This document shows positions 7,741 to 16,757 of a stretch of DNA of 64,000 nt, one piece after another. A program made the translations under genes and the position numbers. Numbering within the stretch: the stretch's first letter is position 1; every line of letters starts with the position of its first letter. The notes under the pieces were generated by a model. It was not told the origin of the DNA and did no database searches. It saw nothing but the letters and a program-made list of their open reading frames with translations. The stretch covers positions 33,897 to 97,896 of the forward strand of contig NZ_PVWK01000158.1 in the NCBI RefSeq assembly GCF_003003795.1, read 5' to 3'. Source of the stretch: Stenomitos frigidus ULC18. Its GTDB lineage: Bacteria > Cyanobacteriota > Cyanobacteriia > Leptolyngbyales > Leptolyngbyaceae.

Positions 7741-9504
7741 TTAGACCCGTTGACGTGAGAACAGCACCATGATCGCTCCCAAGCTCACTAGTAATGGAGT
7801 GAGCCAATCGCCCCAGCGGACATACAGTGTCTGTGTCTGACGGCGAAAAATGGTTGCTACATGGGTTTGATAGGTATGTGGTTGCGATCGCCACTCTACA
7901 TGACCATGAGGAGTAACAAAGCCAGAATAGCCTGTGTTGGTGGCACGGACTGCCCAGCGATCGGTCTCGATGGCTCGCATAATGTCTTGCGCCTGGTGCT
8001 GCGCCATCAGCACTTCGCTGTAAGGGTCCAGGTTCGATGCGGTCAAGATGAACTGTCCCCCTGCTGCTGCCTGCGATCGAAACACTTCAGGGAACGCAGA
8101 ATCGTAGCAAATGCTGGCGATCGCCCGTCCAAACGGCGTCTCAAACTGTTGTCGGAAGGCTCCTGGTTGTCCATTCTCCGTAATCGGGGAGAGAATGCTG
8201 ATCATGCCCCCCAGAAGGTTCTGAAAGGGAATATATTCACCTAACGGCACAAGCTTAATTTTGTCGTAACGGCTTGCGGTAGTGCCATCACTGGCAATAG
8301 CCACCAAGCTACGAGCAATGCCACCGTTCTGTGCTGTAAAGGTTCCCAGCCAAAGCAGAGTGCCGCGCTCCAACACCGCTTGATAGAGGGGGCTACGGAG
8401 CCTATTCGATTCATTCCACAAAAACGGCAAAGCGCCCTCTGGTGTAAGCACGGCATCTACACCCTCAGCAACCAACGTCTCATAGCCATTGGTATACCCC
8501 TTGGTTGCTTTCTGAATACCCTCACTCCCTAATTTGATGCGCGTAGGCACATTGCCTTGAATGATGCCCACCTTAAGCGCTGCTCCATTTGTCGATGACA
8601 GTGAACGGGCGTAGAGTGCATAACCCAGCAAATGCACAGCAATGAGGAGTATGGCAGCGAAGGATAGCAGGGTAACGGCTTTGAGTTTTGAGTTTTGAGT
8701 AGTGCTTGGCGCCGCTACGCTAGAGAGTTTTGAGTTTTGAGTAGTGCTAGAGAGTTTTGAGGTTTGAGTGGTTAACGGCTGACGGCTGACGGCTGACAGC
8801 TGATAGCTCATCCACACCTCAGCTAACAGCCCATTAACAGCCACGATCGCCGCTGTCACTCCAGAGGTGCCAGAGAGTTGACCCAGATGCAATAAGGCCA
8901 GGTTGCCTGGACTTTGAGTGTAAGCAAGTGACGTCCAACCCAGCGGACCCAAACTCCAAAACCATTCCAGACCACACCAAAGCGCGGTGCCCACCAACAC
9001 TCTGCGAAGCGAAGCAAACGGTAATGGAAAGCGATGAAGATCCAGGGCTAGAGGATGAAGGAGGCAAAAAGGGGGCTTGTGCTCGATCGCCTGGCCTTCA
9101 TTACTAAAACCTTCGAGCTGTTGTAGAAGCCATGCCCAAACGATGACTAGCGCTGCGCCCCAAAGTGTGATGAAGCCCCAACAGAAAAGCACGATCGCGA
9201 TGCTTGCCAGCCACGGTACGCCCAGCCAGGTCAATGGGTGCAGCCCTGTAATCCAGGAAAGCGCCAGTCCGTGATAGCCTATGCCCCATGCAAGGGCAAG
9301 AAGAACTGGCGTCATCCATTTACCCTTTATGCTCCGCTCTGTAATCAGTACCCATAGCGGCGCTAACGCGACCCATGCCAGTGGAAACAGATTGAGTGGG
9401 GCGGGCGCTAAGCCCATCAAGAGACCGCTCCCAACCGCGATCGTCAGAGGCAATAGGTTGGAGCGGAACGAAGCGGGACGATCGCCCCGCAAAGGGTGCC
9501 ACAT
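7741..9504 (-). CDS. lnt: Apolipoprotein N-acyltransferase
   Basis: 587 residues from ATG at 9504 (MWHPLRG); a TTG at 9534 is a weaker option. Lnt adds the third acyl chain to bacterial lipoproteins at the inner membrane. The N-terminal half has multiple membrane segments, and the C-terminal half is a nitrilase-like domain with the catalytic triad visible as Glu in TPEGALPF, Lys in YDKIKLVPLGEYIPF and Cys in SICYDSAFPE. It is longer than usual because about 45 residues (roughly 230-277, including TQNSKLSSV units) are encoded by repeat DNA at 8684-8812 inserted between the membrane and nitrilase parts without a frameshift. Confidence 0.9.
   Translation of the reverse strand: MWHPLRGDRPASFRSNLLPLTIAVGSGLLMGLAPAPLNLFPLAWVALAPLWVLITERSIKGKWMTPVLLALAWGIGYHGLALSWITGLHPLTWLGVPWLASIAIVLFCWGFITLWGAALVIVWAWLLQQLEGFSNEGQAIEHKPPFCLLHPLALDLHRFPLPFASLRRVLVGTALWCGLEWFWSLGPLGWTSLAYTQSPGNLALLHLGQLSGTSGVTAAIVAVNGLLAEVWMSYQLSAVSRQPLTTQTSKLSSTTQNSKLSSVAAPSTTQNSKLKAVTLLSFAAILLIAVHLLGYALYARSLSSTNGAALKVGIIQGNVPTRIKLGSEGIQKATKGYTNGYETLVAEGVDAVLTPEGALPFLWNESNRLRSPLYQAVLERGTLLWLGTFTAQNGGIARSLVAIASDGTTASRYDKIKLVPLGEYIPFQNLLGGMISILSPITENGQPGAFRQQFETPFGRAIASICYDSAFPEVFRSQAAAGGQFILTASNLDPYSEVLMAQHQAQDIMRAIETDRWAVRATNTGYSGFVTPHGHVEWRSQPHTYQTHVATIFRRQTQTLYVRWGDWLTPLLVSLGAIMVLFSRQRV
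8684..8812. repeat. Composite heptamer repeat inside lnt (TTTTGAG and GACGGCT units)
   Basis: TTTTGAG units flank a segment containing AGTGCTTGGCGCCGCTACGC, then more TTTTGAG units follow, then GACGGCT x3, GACAGCT and GATAGCT. Nearly the same TTTTGAG-GCGCC-TTTTGAG composite occurs at 20883-20935 outside any gene. The whole block keeps the lnt reading frame. Confidence 0.8.
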
Positions 9505-9767
9505 TTTGAACCTTCTACATCTGTTTAAGCACAATCACCACCATACCAAGACGCTTAGATTTGGTCGTCAATCTCGGTTGGGGAGACATAAACCCCATCC
9601 ATGTTGAGACCCGGAGTTTTTGAGCATAGTCTAACGGAGTTTGAAGATCCTAACGGGCAGGCTTTCCAGCCATATTTTCGAAACTACGGTTTTCAAGCTG
9701 GACGAGGTATAGATTCAGGATTAATGCCCTAGAATAGGAAAGCTGTCAAAATAAACCATCCACTGCT

Positions 9768-9947
9768 ATGGCTGTTCCTAAGAAGAAAACCTCTAGCTCC
9801 AAGCGCGATCAGCGTAAAGCCACCTGGAAGCGTAAAGCAAACCTGCAGGCGCAACGGGCGCTGTCGATCGGCAAGTCGATCCTGACTGGGCGTGCTGAAG
9901 GCTTTATCTATCCACAAGCTGATGCTGAAGACGAAGAAGAGTCGTAA
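9768..9947 (+). CDS. rpmF: 50S ribosomal protein L32
   Basis: 59 residues beginning [17 protein letters not shown], the hallmark start of bacterial L32, a component of the large ribosomal subunit. There are no cysteines, so it is the zinc-free form common in cyanobacteria. The C-terminus is acidic (DAEDEEES). It is followed 34 bp later by the sulfite-oxidase-like gene on the same strand and is divergent from lnt. The start ATG at 9768 is the only sensible choice. Confidence 0.93.
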   Translation: MAVPKKKTSSSKRDQRKATWKRKANLQAQRALSIGKSILTGRAEGFIYPQADAEDEEES

Positions 9948-9981
9948 CGTACGCAAAACTCTACTAAAGCCATAGGTTGCC

Positions 9982-10575
9982 ATGCTGGGAAAGTTTTTTC
10001 AGAAACCAGATCCAGAGCTACAAGATCGCGTCCCGCCCGGTCAGCATCTCGCTAAAGGCTTTCCAGTCCTAACGTATGGTGAAACGCCTCTCGTTCAGTC
10101 CAATGACTGGCAACTGCGTGTATGGGGCTTGGCAACGCCAGTTATTTTTAGCTGGGATGACCTGATGTCAATGCCGCAAAGTAGCTTTACGGCTGATTTT
10201 CATTGTGTTACAACCTGGTCAAAGCTGGATGTGCAATGGACAGGCGTTAAAGTGACTGATTTTATGCGCCATGTGGAGCTTGACCCCAAGGCAGTGCATC
10301 TGATGGAGCATTGCTACGGTGGGTACACAACCAACATTGCGATCGACGATTTTTTGCGCGAAGAGAACTTTTTCGCGCACACACTTTTTGGTGAGCCACT
10401 CCCGGCGGAACACGGTGGGCCCTTGCGGTTAGTCGTGCCCCATTTATATGCCTGGAAAAGCGCTAAGTGGCTCAACGGTCTGGAGTTTCTCGACCATGAA
10501 GCGTTAGGCTTTTGGGAACGCAATGGCTACCATCGGCGCGGTGAGCCGTGGGCTGAAGAACGCTACAGCAATTGA
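9982..10575 (+). CDS. Sulfite oxidase-like molybdopterin-dependent oxidoreductase
   Basis: 197 residues corresponding to the oxidoreductase molybdopterin-binding domain of the sulfite oxidase superfamily, without haem or dimerisation domains. The molybdenum-ligating Cys lies in FHCVTTWSKLDVQWTG (about residue 74). Other family blocks are HCYGGYTTN, PLPAEHGGPLRLVVPHLYAWKSAKWL and GFWERNGYH. There is no signal peptide or twin-arginine motif, so a cytoplasmic location is inferred. The substrate is unknown. A molybdenum cofactor gene, moaA, lies 17 kb away. Confidence 0.85.
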   Translation: MLGKFFQKPDPELQDRVPPGQHLAKGFPVLTYGETPLVQSNDWQLRVWGLATPVIFSWDDLMSMPQSSFTADFHCVTTWSKLDVQWTGVKVTDFMRHVELDPKAVHLMEHCYGGYTTNIAIDDFLREENFFAHTLFGEPLPAEHGGPLRLVVPHLYAWKSAKWLNGLEFLDHEALGFWERNGYHRRGEPWAEERYSN

Positions 10576-10618
10576 CGGTAGTGGTTAAGAACGAACCGTC
10601 GTGTTTCAAGTAAGTGGT

Positions 10619-10664
10619 GCATAAACTGTAAACTCGCTATCGATAGCGAGTTTACAGTTTATGC
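10619..10664. terminator. 46-bp perfect palindrome between convergent genes, overlapping a stop codon
   Basis: A perfect 2 x 23-bp inverted repeat without loop, centred on ATCGAT at 10639-10644, begins with GCATAAACTGTAAACTCGCT. It contains the stop codon and last alanine codon of the histidine kinase gene (10659-10664). It is placed to act as a bidirectional terminator for the two convergent genes, although the arms lack a clear U-run. Confidence 0.75.
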
Positions 10665-11810
10665 TTGCATTGGCAGACAGACGGTAAAGACGCTGCCTTT
10701 GCCAACGTCTGACGTGAGGTAAATCTGCCCCTGATGAGCTTCAACGATTTGGCGCGAGAGGTGTAGCCCTAAACCGCTACCAGCGCGCCTGTGGCTACCA
10801 GTAATAAAACTTTCAAACAGCTTGGGCTGGTCAGCGATCGGAATACCAGGCCCCGTATCAGCGATCTCCAGGACGATCGCGCTCTTCTGGTTGGAGGTTG
10901 TCAAACGCGCGGTGACAGAACCCGCATCAGTGAACTTAAGCGCATTACCCAGCAGATTAGTAAGAACACGCCGCAACTCGATCCGATCGCCCATCACGAG
11001 ACCTGAGGTATGACTGTTCTGTAGAGCCGATTGATCGAGCGTTAGCGTCAGTTTTTTTTCGATCGCGAGTGGTTGTAATTCATCAATGACCGTTTCTGCA
11101 AGTTCCGACAGTTTGACCGATGTAAAATTGAGTGTCTTCCGTCCGGCTTCGTAGCGGTAAACTTCCAGTAACAGATTCACCATCGTCAGCAGATTTTGAT
11201 TACTGCGAATCATCGTACCGATGGCTTCACCCATTGCAGGTGGTGGTTCGCCCAGCGCTCCTTGCTGAAACAGGGTTAACATGCGATCGGCGGCAACCAA
11301 CGGTGTTCGCAGATCATGCGTCAGACGAGAGACAAAATCCTCACGCTGGCGGGCAATCAAGTCGCGCTCATCGACACTATGCTTGAGACGTAGCAACGAT
11401 CGTACCCGTGCGACGAGTTCATCAAATTCAACGGGTTTACGAATAAAATCATCCGCGCCAATATCTAACCCACGCACAACGCTAGGTTGATCATGAGCCG
11501 TGATCAATAAGATTGGTAGAAACGGCAGATCGGTATTCTGGCGAATGCGACGCGTTACTTCATACCCATCCATACCTGGCATCATCACGTCTAGCAGCAG
11601 CAAATCGGGCGGAGTCGCCTCAATGTAGTTGAGTGCTGCACTACCGCTACTCGCGACATCAATGTGATAGCCCTCTTGCTGCAACAGCGTCTGAATCAAA
11701 AAACAATTATCAGGCAAATCGTCCACAACCAAAATGCGATCGACTCTAACGGAACGAGGCGAGAGCGGCTGGTTCATATTGATCGATCGGGGCGAAAGGG
11801 ATGGACTCAT
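10659..11810 (-). CDS. Receiver-histidine kinase hybrid (REC-HisKA-HATPase)
   Basis: 383 residues from ATG at 11810 (a TTG at 11855 would add 15). A receiver domain comes first (RILVVDDLPDNCFLIQTLL, phospho-acceptor Asp in LLLLDVMMPGMDG), then a HisKA domain with the phospho-accepting His in RLTHDLRTPL, then an HATPase with N box RRVLTNLLGNALKFT, G1 IADTGPGIP and G2 GSGLGLHLSR. All catalytic motifs are present. There is no sensor or membrane segment, so it is probably a cytoplasmic relay kinase whose receiver takes a signal from another kinase. No partner gene is adjacent. Confidence 0.88.
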   Translation of the reverse strand: MSPSLSPRSINMNQPLSPRSVRVDRILVVDDLPDNCFLIQTLLQQEGYHIDVASSGSAALNYIEATPPDLLLLDVMMPGMDGYEVTRRIRQNTDLPFLPILLITAHDQPSVVRGLDIGADDFIRKPVEFDELVARVRSLLRLKHSVDERDLIARQREDFVSRLTHDLRTPLVAADRMLTLFQQGALGEPPPAMGEAIGTMIRSNQNLLTMVNLLLEVYRYEAGRKTLNFTSVKLSELAETVIDELQPLAIEKKLTLTLDQSALQNSHTSGLVMGDRIELRRVLTNLLGNALKFTDAGSVTARLTTSNQKSAIVLEIADTGPGIPIADQPKLFESFITGSHRRAGSGLGLHLSRQIVEAHQGQIYLTSDVGKGSVFTVCLPMQA

Positions 11811-12138
11811 CGGTGTAGGACAAACGATAGCGACAGACAAACTCAACTCAAACAAGATTTAAGCAAGATCATGCTGCTGCAATGCGCCGTTCGGGATCAT
11901 GGCCTTAGCGACAAAGCGTTACATATACAGTGGCACAATTTTATACGCTGACACCTTTATGCACGTCACTCTCAGGAGAGATTTTCTGGTATGGGTCATA
12001 CGCTAAACCAAGACAAGAGACGTTAAATCTAGCAGCGAGATTCTGTTGACCCATGAGAAATCCAGCTAAGATAAGTAAGCTGATTTAATTTCTTCAACAA
12101 CTTCAATTAGCGTATCCCTAAATCTGGCGGCTTGGCTG
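11811..12138. other. Intergenic region between divergent kinase and mrnC genes
   Basis: 328 bp with no credible gene. It carries the divergent promoters; no clear operator or RNA structure was seen. Confidence 0.45.
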
Positions 12139-12642
12139 GTGAATGCAGAGAGAGCGAGACGTGAGGTAGCGCTTACGGATACAGACAAGCATGGCGATCG
12201 CTCACAGTCCCTTGCCGACCCGGCACTGCCTGACGAACTTCCCTTTATGCTGCCCTTAGCGCCCCTGGCTGTGATGTCCATTCAGCAGTTACCGCCTGCT
12301 GCCCTGGCATACCTGGGAGACGCTGTTTACGAACTCTATGTTCGACGTTTTTATCTCCTACCACCTAAACGGCTTCAGTCCTATCACAGTCAAGTTGTGG
12401 CTCAAGTGAGGGCAGAGCGGCAGGCAGACCATTTGCGATCGCTCATGCCGTCCTTAACAGAGACCGAGTTGGAATTTGTGAAGCGTGGGCGCAATGCGGC
12501 AACCGGACGCCCCAAGCGAGTTGATCTCAGCGTTTACCAGCAGGCAACAAGCCTAGAAACCCTGATCGGCTACCTTTATCTCACTAACCCACAGCGCTTG
12601 GTACAGCTGTTAGCACAACTAGAGTTTGACCGACCCATTTAG
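12139..12642 (+). CDS. mrnC: Mini-ribonuclease 3
   Basis: 167 residues by the longest start, though ATG at 12247 or 12274 would give a length closer to the usual 125-140. The RNase III catalytic domain is visible from [20 protein letters not shown], and [12 protein letters not shown] matches the Mini-III signature; there is no double-stranded RNA-binding domain. Mini-III processes the ends of 23S rRNA precursors. It is followed 38 bp later by the rRNA methyltransferase rlmB on the same strand, a pairing that supports a role in rRNA maturation. Confidence 0.85.
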   Translation: MNAERARREVALTDTDKHGDRSQSLADPALPDELPFMLPLAPLAVMSIQQLPPAALAYLGDAVYELYVRRFYLLPPKRLQSYHSQVVAQVRAERQADHLRSLMPSLTETELEFVKRGRNAATGRPKRVDLSVYQQATSLETLIGYLYLTNPQRLVQLLAQLEFDRPI

Positions 12643-12680
12643 GACATTCAGTCTTATTCGCTTACTTCTTCCGTAACATC

Positions 12681-13961
12681 ATGGCTGCTAAAAAACGTAA
12701 CGACGATCCCCAAGAACGCTCTCTGCCGACTCGCTCTGCGAAACCCCGCATTAAACCAGTGGGATCAAAAGGGCGCTCTCAACCCATTAAAGCTGGTAAG
12801 CCACGACTGTCGCGTGAAGTAAGTATCGATTTTCAAGCCGGCAAACCACGTCCAGCACGCAAAACCAGCGCTGATTCCAAGACTACTGATTTCAGCTCTG
12901 ATCGCCATTCTGCTAGACCACGAGTGAGGAGAGCCAGTAGCGATCGCCAGTCCGGCGTACCAAAACCTTCACGAGAGTCAAATTCTGACTTTAGAGCTGA
13001 TAGCCCACGCCCTTCGCGAGACGCTGGTGCAGCTTCGTCGCATCGACGTTCGGGGCATGCTCGCTACGAACGATCGTCCCAAACACGCCAGCCACGATCG
13101 CTACCACCGGTAGGATCGAAGCCACATTCTGAAACAGGGCAAGATCCCGCGATCGCGACGCCAACGTCTTTTGAAGAAGCCGATTTGATCTACGGTCGCC
13201 ATCCGGTTCTAGCAGCACTCGAAAGTGAGCGATCGCTCAACCGCATCTGGATTACAGCTAAGCTCCGCTACGATCACCGCTTTCACGATCTCTTGTCTCA
13301 GGCAAAAGCTAACGGCACTGTCATTGATGAAGTGGAACCACAGCGGTTAGACCAACTCACCTTTAGAGCAAATCATCAAGGCGTTGTCGCACAAGTTGCA
13401 CCCCATGCTTATATTGATTTGCAAGATTTGATCGCGCAGGCGAAAGCTGCTTCTGATCAGCCAGTCATTATCGTTGCCGACAGTATTACCGATCCTCATA
13501 ATCTGGGTGCCATTATTCGGACGGCAGAAGCCATAGGCGCACAGGGTCTGGTGATCCCCCAACGGCGAGCAGTCGGCGTCACTTCAACTGTTGTCAAGGT
13601 GGCCGCTGGGGCGCTCGAAACGTTCTCAGTCTCACGCGTTGTCAATCTGGGTCGCGCGTTAGAAGAGCTAAAAACTGCTGGCTTTTGGATCTATGGCACT
13701 GCTAGCAGCGGCAGCCAAGCGCTGCCTACCGTGCAGTTCACAGGGCCTGTTGTGCTGGTTGTTGGGGCAGAAGGCGATGGGCTGAGTATGCTAACTCAGC
13801 GCGCTTGCGATAGCCTGGTTTCGATTCCCTTAAGCGGCACTACTCCCAGTCTGAATGCGTCTGTTGCCACAGGGATGGCACTTTATGAAATCTTTCGTCA
13901 GCGCTGGTCGAATACACTGCACCTGGATACAGTGGAGAAGGCGATGCGGTTGAAAAAGTGA
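12681..13961 (+). CDS. rlmB: TrmH/SpoU family 23S rRNA 2'-O-methyltransferase (RlmB type) with long basic N-terminal extension
   Basis: 426 residues. Residues 1 to about 160 are low-complexity, rich in Ser, Arg, Lys and Pro, with imperfect repeats such as [18 protein letters not shown] and DSPRPSRD. The substrate-binding domain starts at [20 protein letters not shown] and the SPOUT methyltransferase domain follows, with motif 1 [19 protein letters not shown], motif 2 [10 protein letters not shown] and motif 3 [20 protein letters not shown]. It is expected to methylate the ribose of a guanosine in 23S rRNA. Some cyanobacterial homologues share a basic tail; here it probably binds RNA. Confidence 0.85.
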   Translation: MAAKKRNDDPQERSLPTRSAKPRIKPVGSKGRSQPIKAGKPRLSREVSIDFQAGKPRPARKTSADSKTTDFSSDRHSARPRVRRASSDRQSGVPKPSRESNSDFRADSPRPSRDAGAASSHRRSGHARYERSSQTRQPRSLPPVGSKPHSETGQDPAIATPTSFEEADLIYGRHPVLAALESERSLNRIWITAKLRYDHRFHDLLSQAKANGTVIDEVEPQRLDQLTFRANHQGVVAQVAPHAYIDLQDLIAQAKAASDQPVIIVADSITDPHNLGAIIRTAEAIGAQGLVIPQRRAVGVTSTVVKVAAGALETFSVSRVVNLGRALEELKTAGFWIYGTASSGSQALPTVQFTGPVVLVVGAEGDGLSMLTQRACDSLVSIPLSGTTPSLNASVATGMALYEIFRQRWSNTLHLDTVEKAMRLKK

Positions 13962-13971
13962 GCCGTAGGTA

Positions 13972-13989
13972 GTATACAAAGTATACAAA
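13972..13989. repeat. 9-bp direct repeat GTATACAAA x2
   Basis: Two adjacent perfect copies of GTATACAAA, followed by the related GTGTAAAG, lie between rlmB and the DUF1816 gene, about 85 bp before the latter's start. This could be a regulator binding site or promoter element. Confidence 0.4.
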
Positions 13990-14072
13990 GTGTAAAGAAT
14001 TAGTTACAATCCTGTTACATAGGGTTGTGACCAGCTACTTGCTAACCCATTAATAAATCTGCAGAGACATTA

Positions 14073-14357
14073 ATGAACGATCTTTTGGCAAATCTACTCA
14101 ATCTGTTTGGGTTCGCTTGGTGGGTTGAAGTCATGACAGAAACGCCCCCTTGTACCTACTACTTTGGCCCGTTCATGAGCGCTAAGGCGGCTGATGCTTC
14201 CAAGAGTGGCTATGTAGAAGATTTGGAACAAGAGTGTGCGCAGGGCATCAAGGTGACATTGAAGCGCTTCAAACCTACTAGATTAACGGTTGCTGATGAC
14301 CTGGGGGAGAAATCTAGCCAGGGAATCACGCGCACGCTGCGCGGTCAGCTTCAGTAG
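14073..14357 (+). CDS. DUF1816 domain protein
   Basis: 94 residues. The motif GFAWWVEVMTETPPCTYYFGPF is followed by SAKAADASKSGYVEDLEQEC, characteristic of DUF1816, a small cyanobacterial domain of unknown function whose sequence has some likeness to phycobilisome linker-type domains. It is a complete single domain with a 25-residue C-terminal tail. It follows mrnC-rlmB on the same strand but is separated by 111 bp with its own likely promoter. Confidence 0.75.
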   Translation: MNDLLANLLNLFGFAWWVEVMTETPPCTYYFGPFMSAKAADASKSGYVEDLEQECAQGIKVTLKRFKPTRLTVADDLGEKSSQGITRTLRGQLQ

Positions 14358-14406
14358 AGTCTCTGGCTTCACCCATACGCGATTGTCTGCAACGAAGCGT
14401 GAGCAA

Positions 14407-16260
14407 CTAAGGTGTGCTTTCGCCTAGTCTTTCGATCGCCTCTACCAAAAACCAATTGCCAGCCGTATTGAGTTTGCCTGATGCGCTTATTGGCTGCTCT
14501 GGTGGCACTGTAGCCAGTTGTTCATTGATTAGTGGATCAAGAGTGACCAGATCCAGTGTCAGATTTTTAAGTGTGGACGGCTCCTCCACTACCATTGTGT
14601 AAGCTTGATCCCCCGCGTGACGGAAAACGCCAGCTACGGTTTGCGTTGTCGCTACACCAGTAGGCCGGGCATGAGTCGATGGAGTCGATCGTGCAACGTC
14701 TCTGCGTCGAGTGGGGCAGTTTCCACTGGCAGGATATGCTTCTGGTTGATCCAGGTAATAGCGCTGCCAATACAGCCAATCAGCATGGTAAACAGGCACG
14801 TTAAACAAAGGGATCACAGCCGTTGGCGCAATGGGATCGTTCAACAAGGCTTCCTGGAGCGATCGCACAGCCAAAGCACGTGGCTCACAACCTTGCTCAA
14901 CGCAAAGCGCTGCCGCCATGCCTGCCGCCTGCCCGATCCCCAAGACCAGTGGCTGCAGACGCGTGGCACCATTCGCCATGTGGGAAACGGAGATATTTTT
15001 CTCGCAAACGAGTAAGCCATCCAGGTTGGCAGGCACCAACGCGCGATAGGGAATCGTGAACGGAGTGCCCGTCCAGCGTCCACCCCAGCGCATCGACTTT
15101 GGTTTCAACGTGATGTCGCCACTAGGGTAATGGTGATCGTTGGCATAATTGCCGATCGCGATCGCATCACAGATCACCTCTGCCTGAGTACAGCCTTGCC
15201 CAGAAACGGCGATCGGTAATGGTGCCACACTTCCTTGGCTGATTGGGAGCAGATCCTGCTCCCGCACGGTTGTCAGGCCGCACAAGCGCCGACTTTCTCG
15301 ATAATACGGATGCAAGGCATACGCACCACCACCGAGGCTTGCTTCTCTCGTCTCCTGCAATGGAAAAACATCCTTCGCTACCCCATAGCGACGACCCAAC
15401 TGCTGCTGAATGAAGCGGGCGAAACTTTGCGTGTGCCACAGTGCTTCCTGCAGAAACTCTCCCCGCTGCTCGGCTGACAGTAGACGCTCAACACCCTCAC
15501 CATAATCATTGCCGTGGATCGGCCAGTTGATCATAAAGCGGTTTCCTGGTAAGCGTCCGTAGTTGAGAAAGCGATCGCCTCCGTAGTTGTCCCATGCGCC
15601 TGCAAAGCGATCGGGATCATCCTTGGGTGGAGCCGGAATCTCTGGAGCCGTTTCACCCTTGCCGTAATCCTGCATCACAACGACCCAGGTTGGAGCCTGT
15701 ACGGGATACTGCTGCGTTAATGGGCTGGAAGCGACAGGCGCGCTGGGTTCATCAAACTCCGCTTGTAACTCCCAACCCCAGCGGTGCGGCACATCACCGA
15801 GAGCTAGCAAATCTCCCAACTCTGTGCCATCGAGGGTAATTTTGGCGCGGATCGTAAATGCTTGAAACCGTACGCCAACGACGCGGTTCTCTTGAACGAG
15901 AACTGCTTCTGGTGTTTGTCCAGGAAGCCACTGTAGATAAGGCAATGCCGCCGCCCAGTCTGCAAAAACCTGAGCGCCAAGACGAGGATCATAGGTGAAG
16001 AAACTGACCCAACCGTGATCCAAGCCATCTGGCTGTCGTTGCTGCAGTGCACGTAAAAAGGCTCCCCATAACCCCGTTTGTAACGTGACCAATTCATTGC
16101 CATCTGGTGCCGACACACCTGCACTCGTTAGCATGCCGCCTAGCCAGTCAAACTCGCTGACGAGAATAGTCTTCGCTCCCCGTCGCGCTGCCTGAATCGC
16201 TGCGGCTGTACCACCCGTGCCGCCACCCACCACTAAGACATCCGCTATCAGTTCTTGCAT
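14407..16260 (-). CDS. FAD-dependent oxidoreductase (FAD_oxidored family)
   Basis: 617 residues. The N-terminus holds a dinucleotide-binding fold (ADVLVVGGGTGGTAAAIQAA) followed by WLGGMLTSAGVSAPDGNEL, the signature of the PF12831-type FAD-dependent oxidoreductases. A later FAD-contact block is LLVCEKNISVSHMANGATRLQP with GIGQAAGMAAALC. The enzyme probably reduces or oxidises a small organic substrate, which cannot be named. There is no signal peptide. It is a single gene between a convergent DUF1816 gene and a repeat-bearing intergenic region. Confidence 0.78.
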   Translation of the reverse strand: MQELIADVLVVGGGTGGTAAAIQAARRGAKTILVSEFDWLGGMLTSAGVSAPDGNELVTLQTGLWGAFLRALQQRQPDGLDHGWVSFFTYDPRLGAQVFADWAAALPYLQWLPGQTPEAVLVQENRVVGVRFQAFTIRAKITLDGTELGDLLALGDVPHRWGWELQAEFDEPSAPVASSPLTQQYPVQAPTWVVVMQDYGKGETAPEIPAPPKDDPDRFAGAWDNYGGDRFLNYGRLPGNRFMINWPIHGNDYGEGVERLLSAEQRGEFLQEALWHTQSFARFIQQQLGRRYGVAKDVFPLQETREASLGGGAYALHPYYRESRRLCGLTTVREQDLLPISQGSVAPLPIAVSGQGCTQAEVICDAIAIGNYANDHHYPSGDITLKPKSMRWGGRWTGTPFTIPYRALVPANLDGLLVCEKNISVSHMANGATRLQPLVLGIGQAAGMAAALCVEQGCEPRALAVRSLQEALLNDPIAPTAVIPLFNVPVYHADWLYWQRYYLDQPEAYPASGNCPTRRRDVARSTPSTHARPTGVATTQTVAGVFRHAGDQAYTMVVEEPSTLKNLTLDLVTLDPLINEQLATVPPEQPISASGKLNTAGNWFLVEAIERLGESTP

Positions 16261-16757
16261 TTCCTGGCGATAAAAAACAACCTTAATGTGGCAAGCTGCC
16301 TTGGCGTCGCTGCTCTCTTTTCTGGTGCAAGCTTGTTAGCGATCGTACGCTCTACGTTATACCAAATCTTGCAATAAACACTACAGATACGCTCTCACCC
16401 TAAATCCCTCTCCCACAGGAGAGGGACTTTGAATCCGGCTCTCTTCTCCCCTTGGGAGAAGGGTTGGGGATGAGGGCAAGATCTGTAGCCTTTACTAATT
16501 GATTTGGTATTACCTCTTCATGCCAGCTAGAGAACAGCAAGGCTCACCAGGCAGAAGCATTACAGCCATTCAGATTTAGAGAACTGATACAGTCTCTATG
16601 AAAGCGCACCGCTCCTTGAGGAAAAAGGGATTTCCTTGTATTCCTTGTAAAAGAAGCCTGAGGGATGGTTGCTCAACAGACGTTGCGCGAACAAGATCCC
16701 ACATTCATACTGCGTCAGTCCTGATCCATGAGTCCTAGCACTATAGGCTCTGATCGA
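16261..16757. other. 497-bp intergenic region containing a MITE-like repeat
   Basis: There is no protein-coding gene here. The repeat at 16360-16509 occupies the middle. The remainder upstream of the FAD gene must hold its promoter. Confidence 0.6.
16360..16509. mobile_element. MITE-like repeat with TACCAAATC ends (150 bp, 3-bp duplication TTA)
   Basis: Left end TACCAAATC and right end GATTTGGTA are inverted; the similarity continues as imperfect repeats of about 30 bp (CTACAGAT recurs in both). Flanking TTA occurs at 16357-16359 and 16510-16512. The interior contains an inverted CTCTCCC...GGGAGAAGG segment that would fold into a strong hairpin. Similar CCCTCATCCCC-type repeats are widespread in cyanobacterial genomes. 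Confidence 0.65.
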
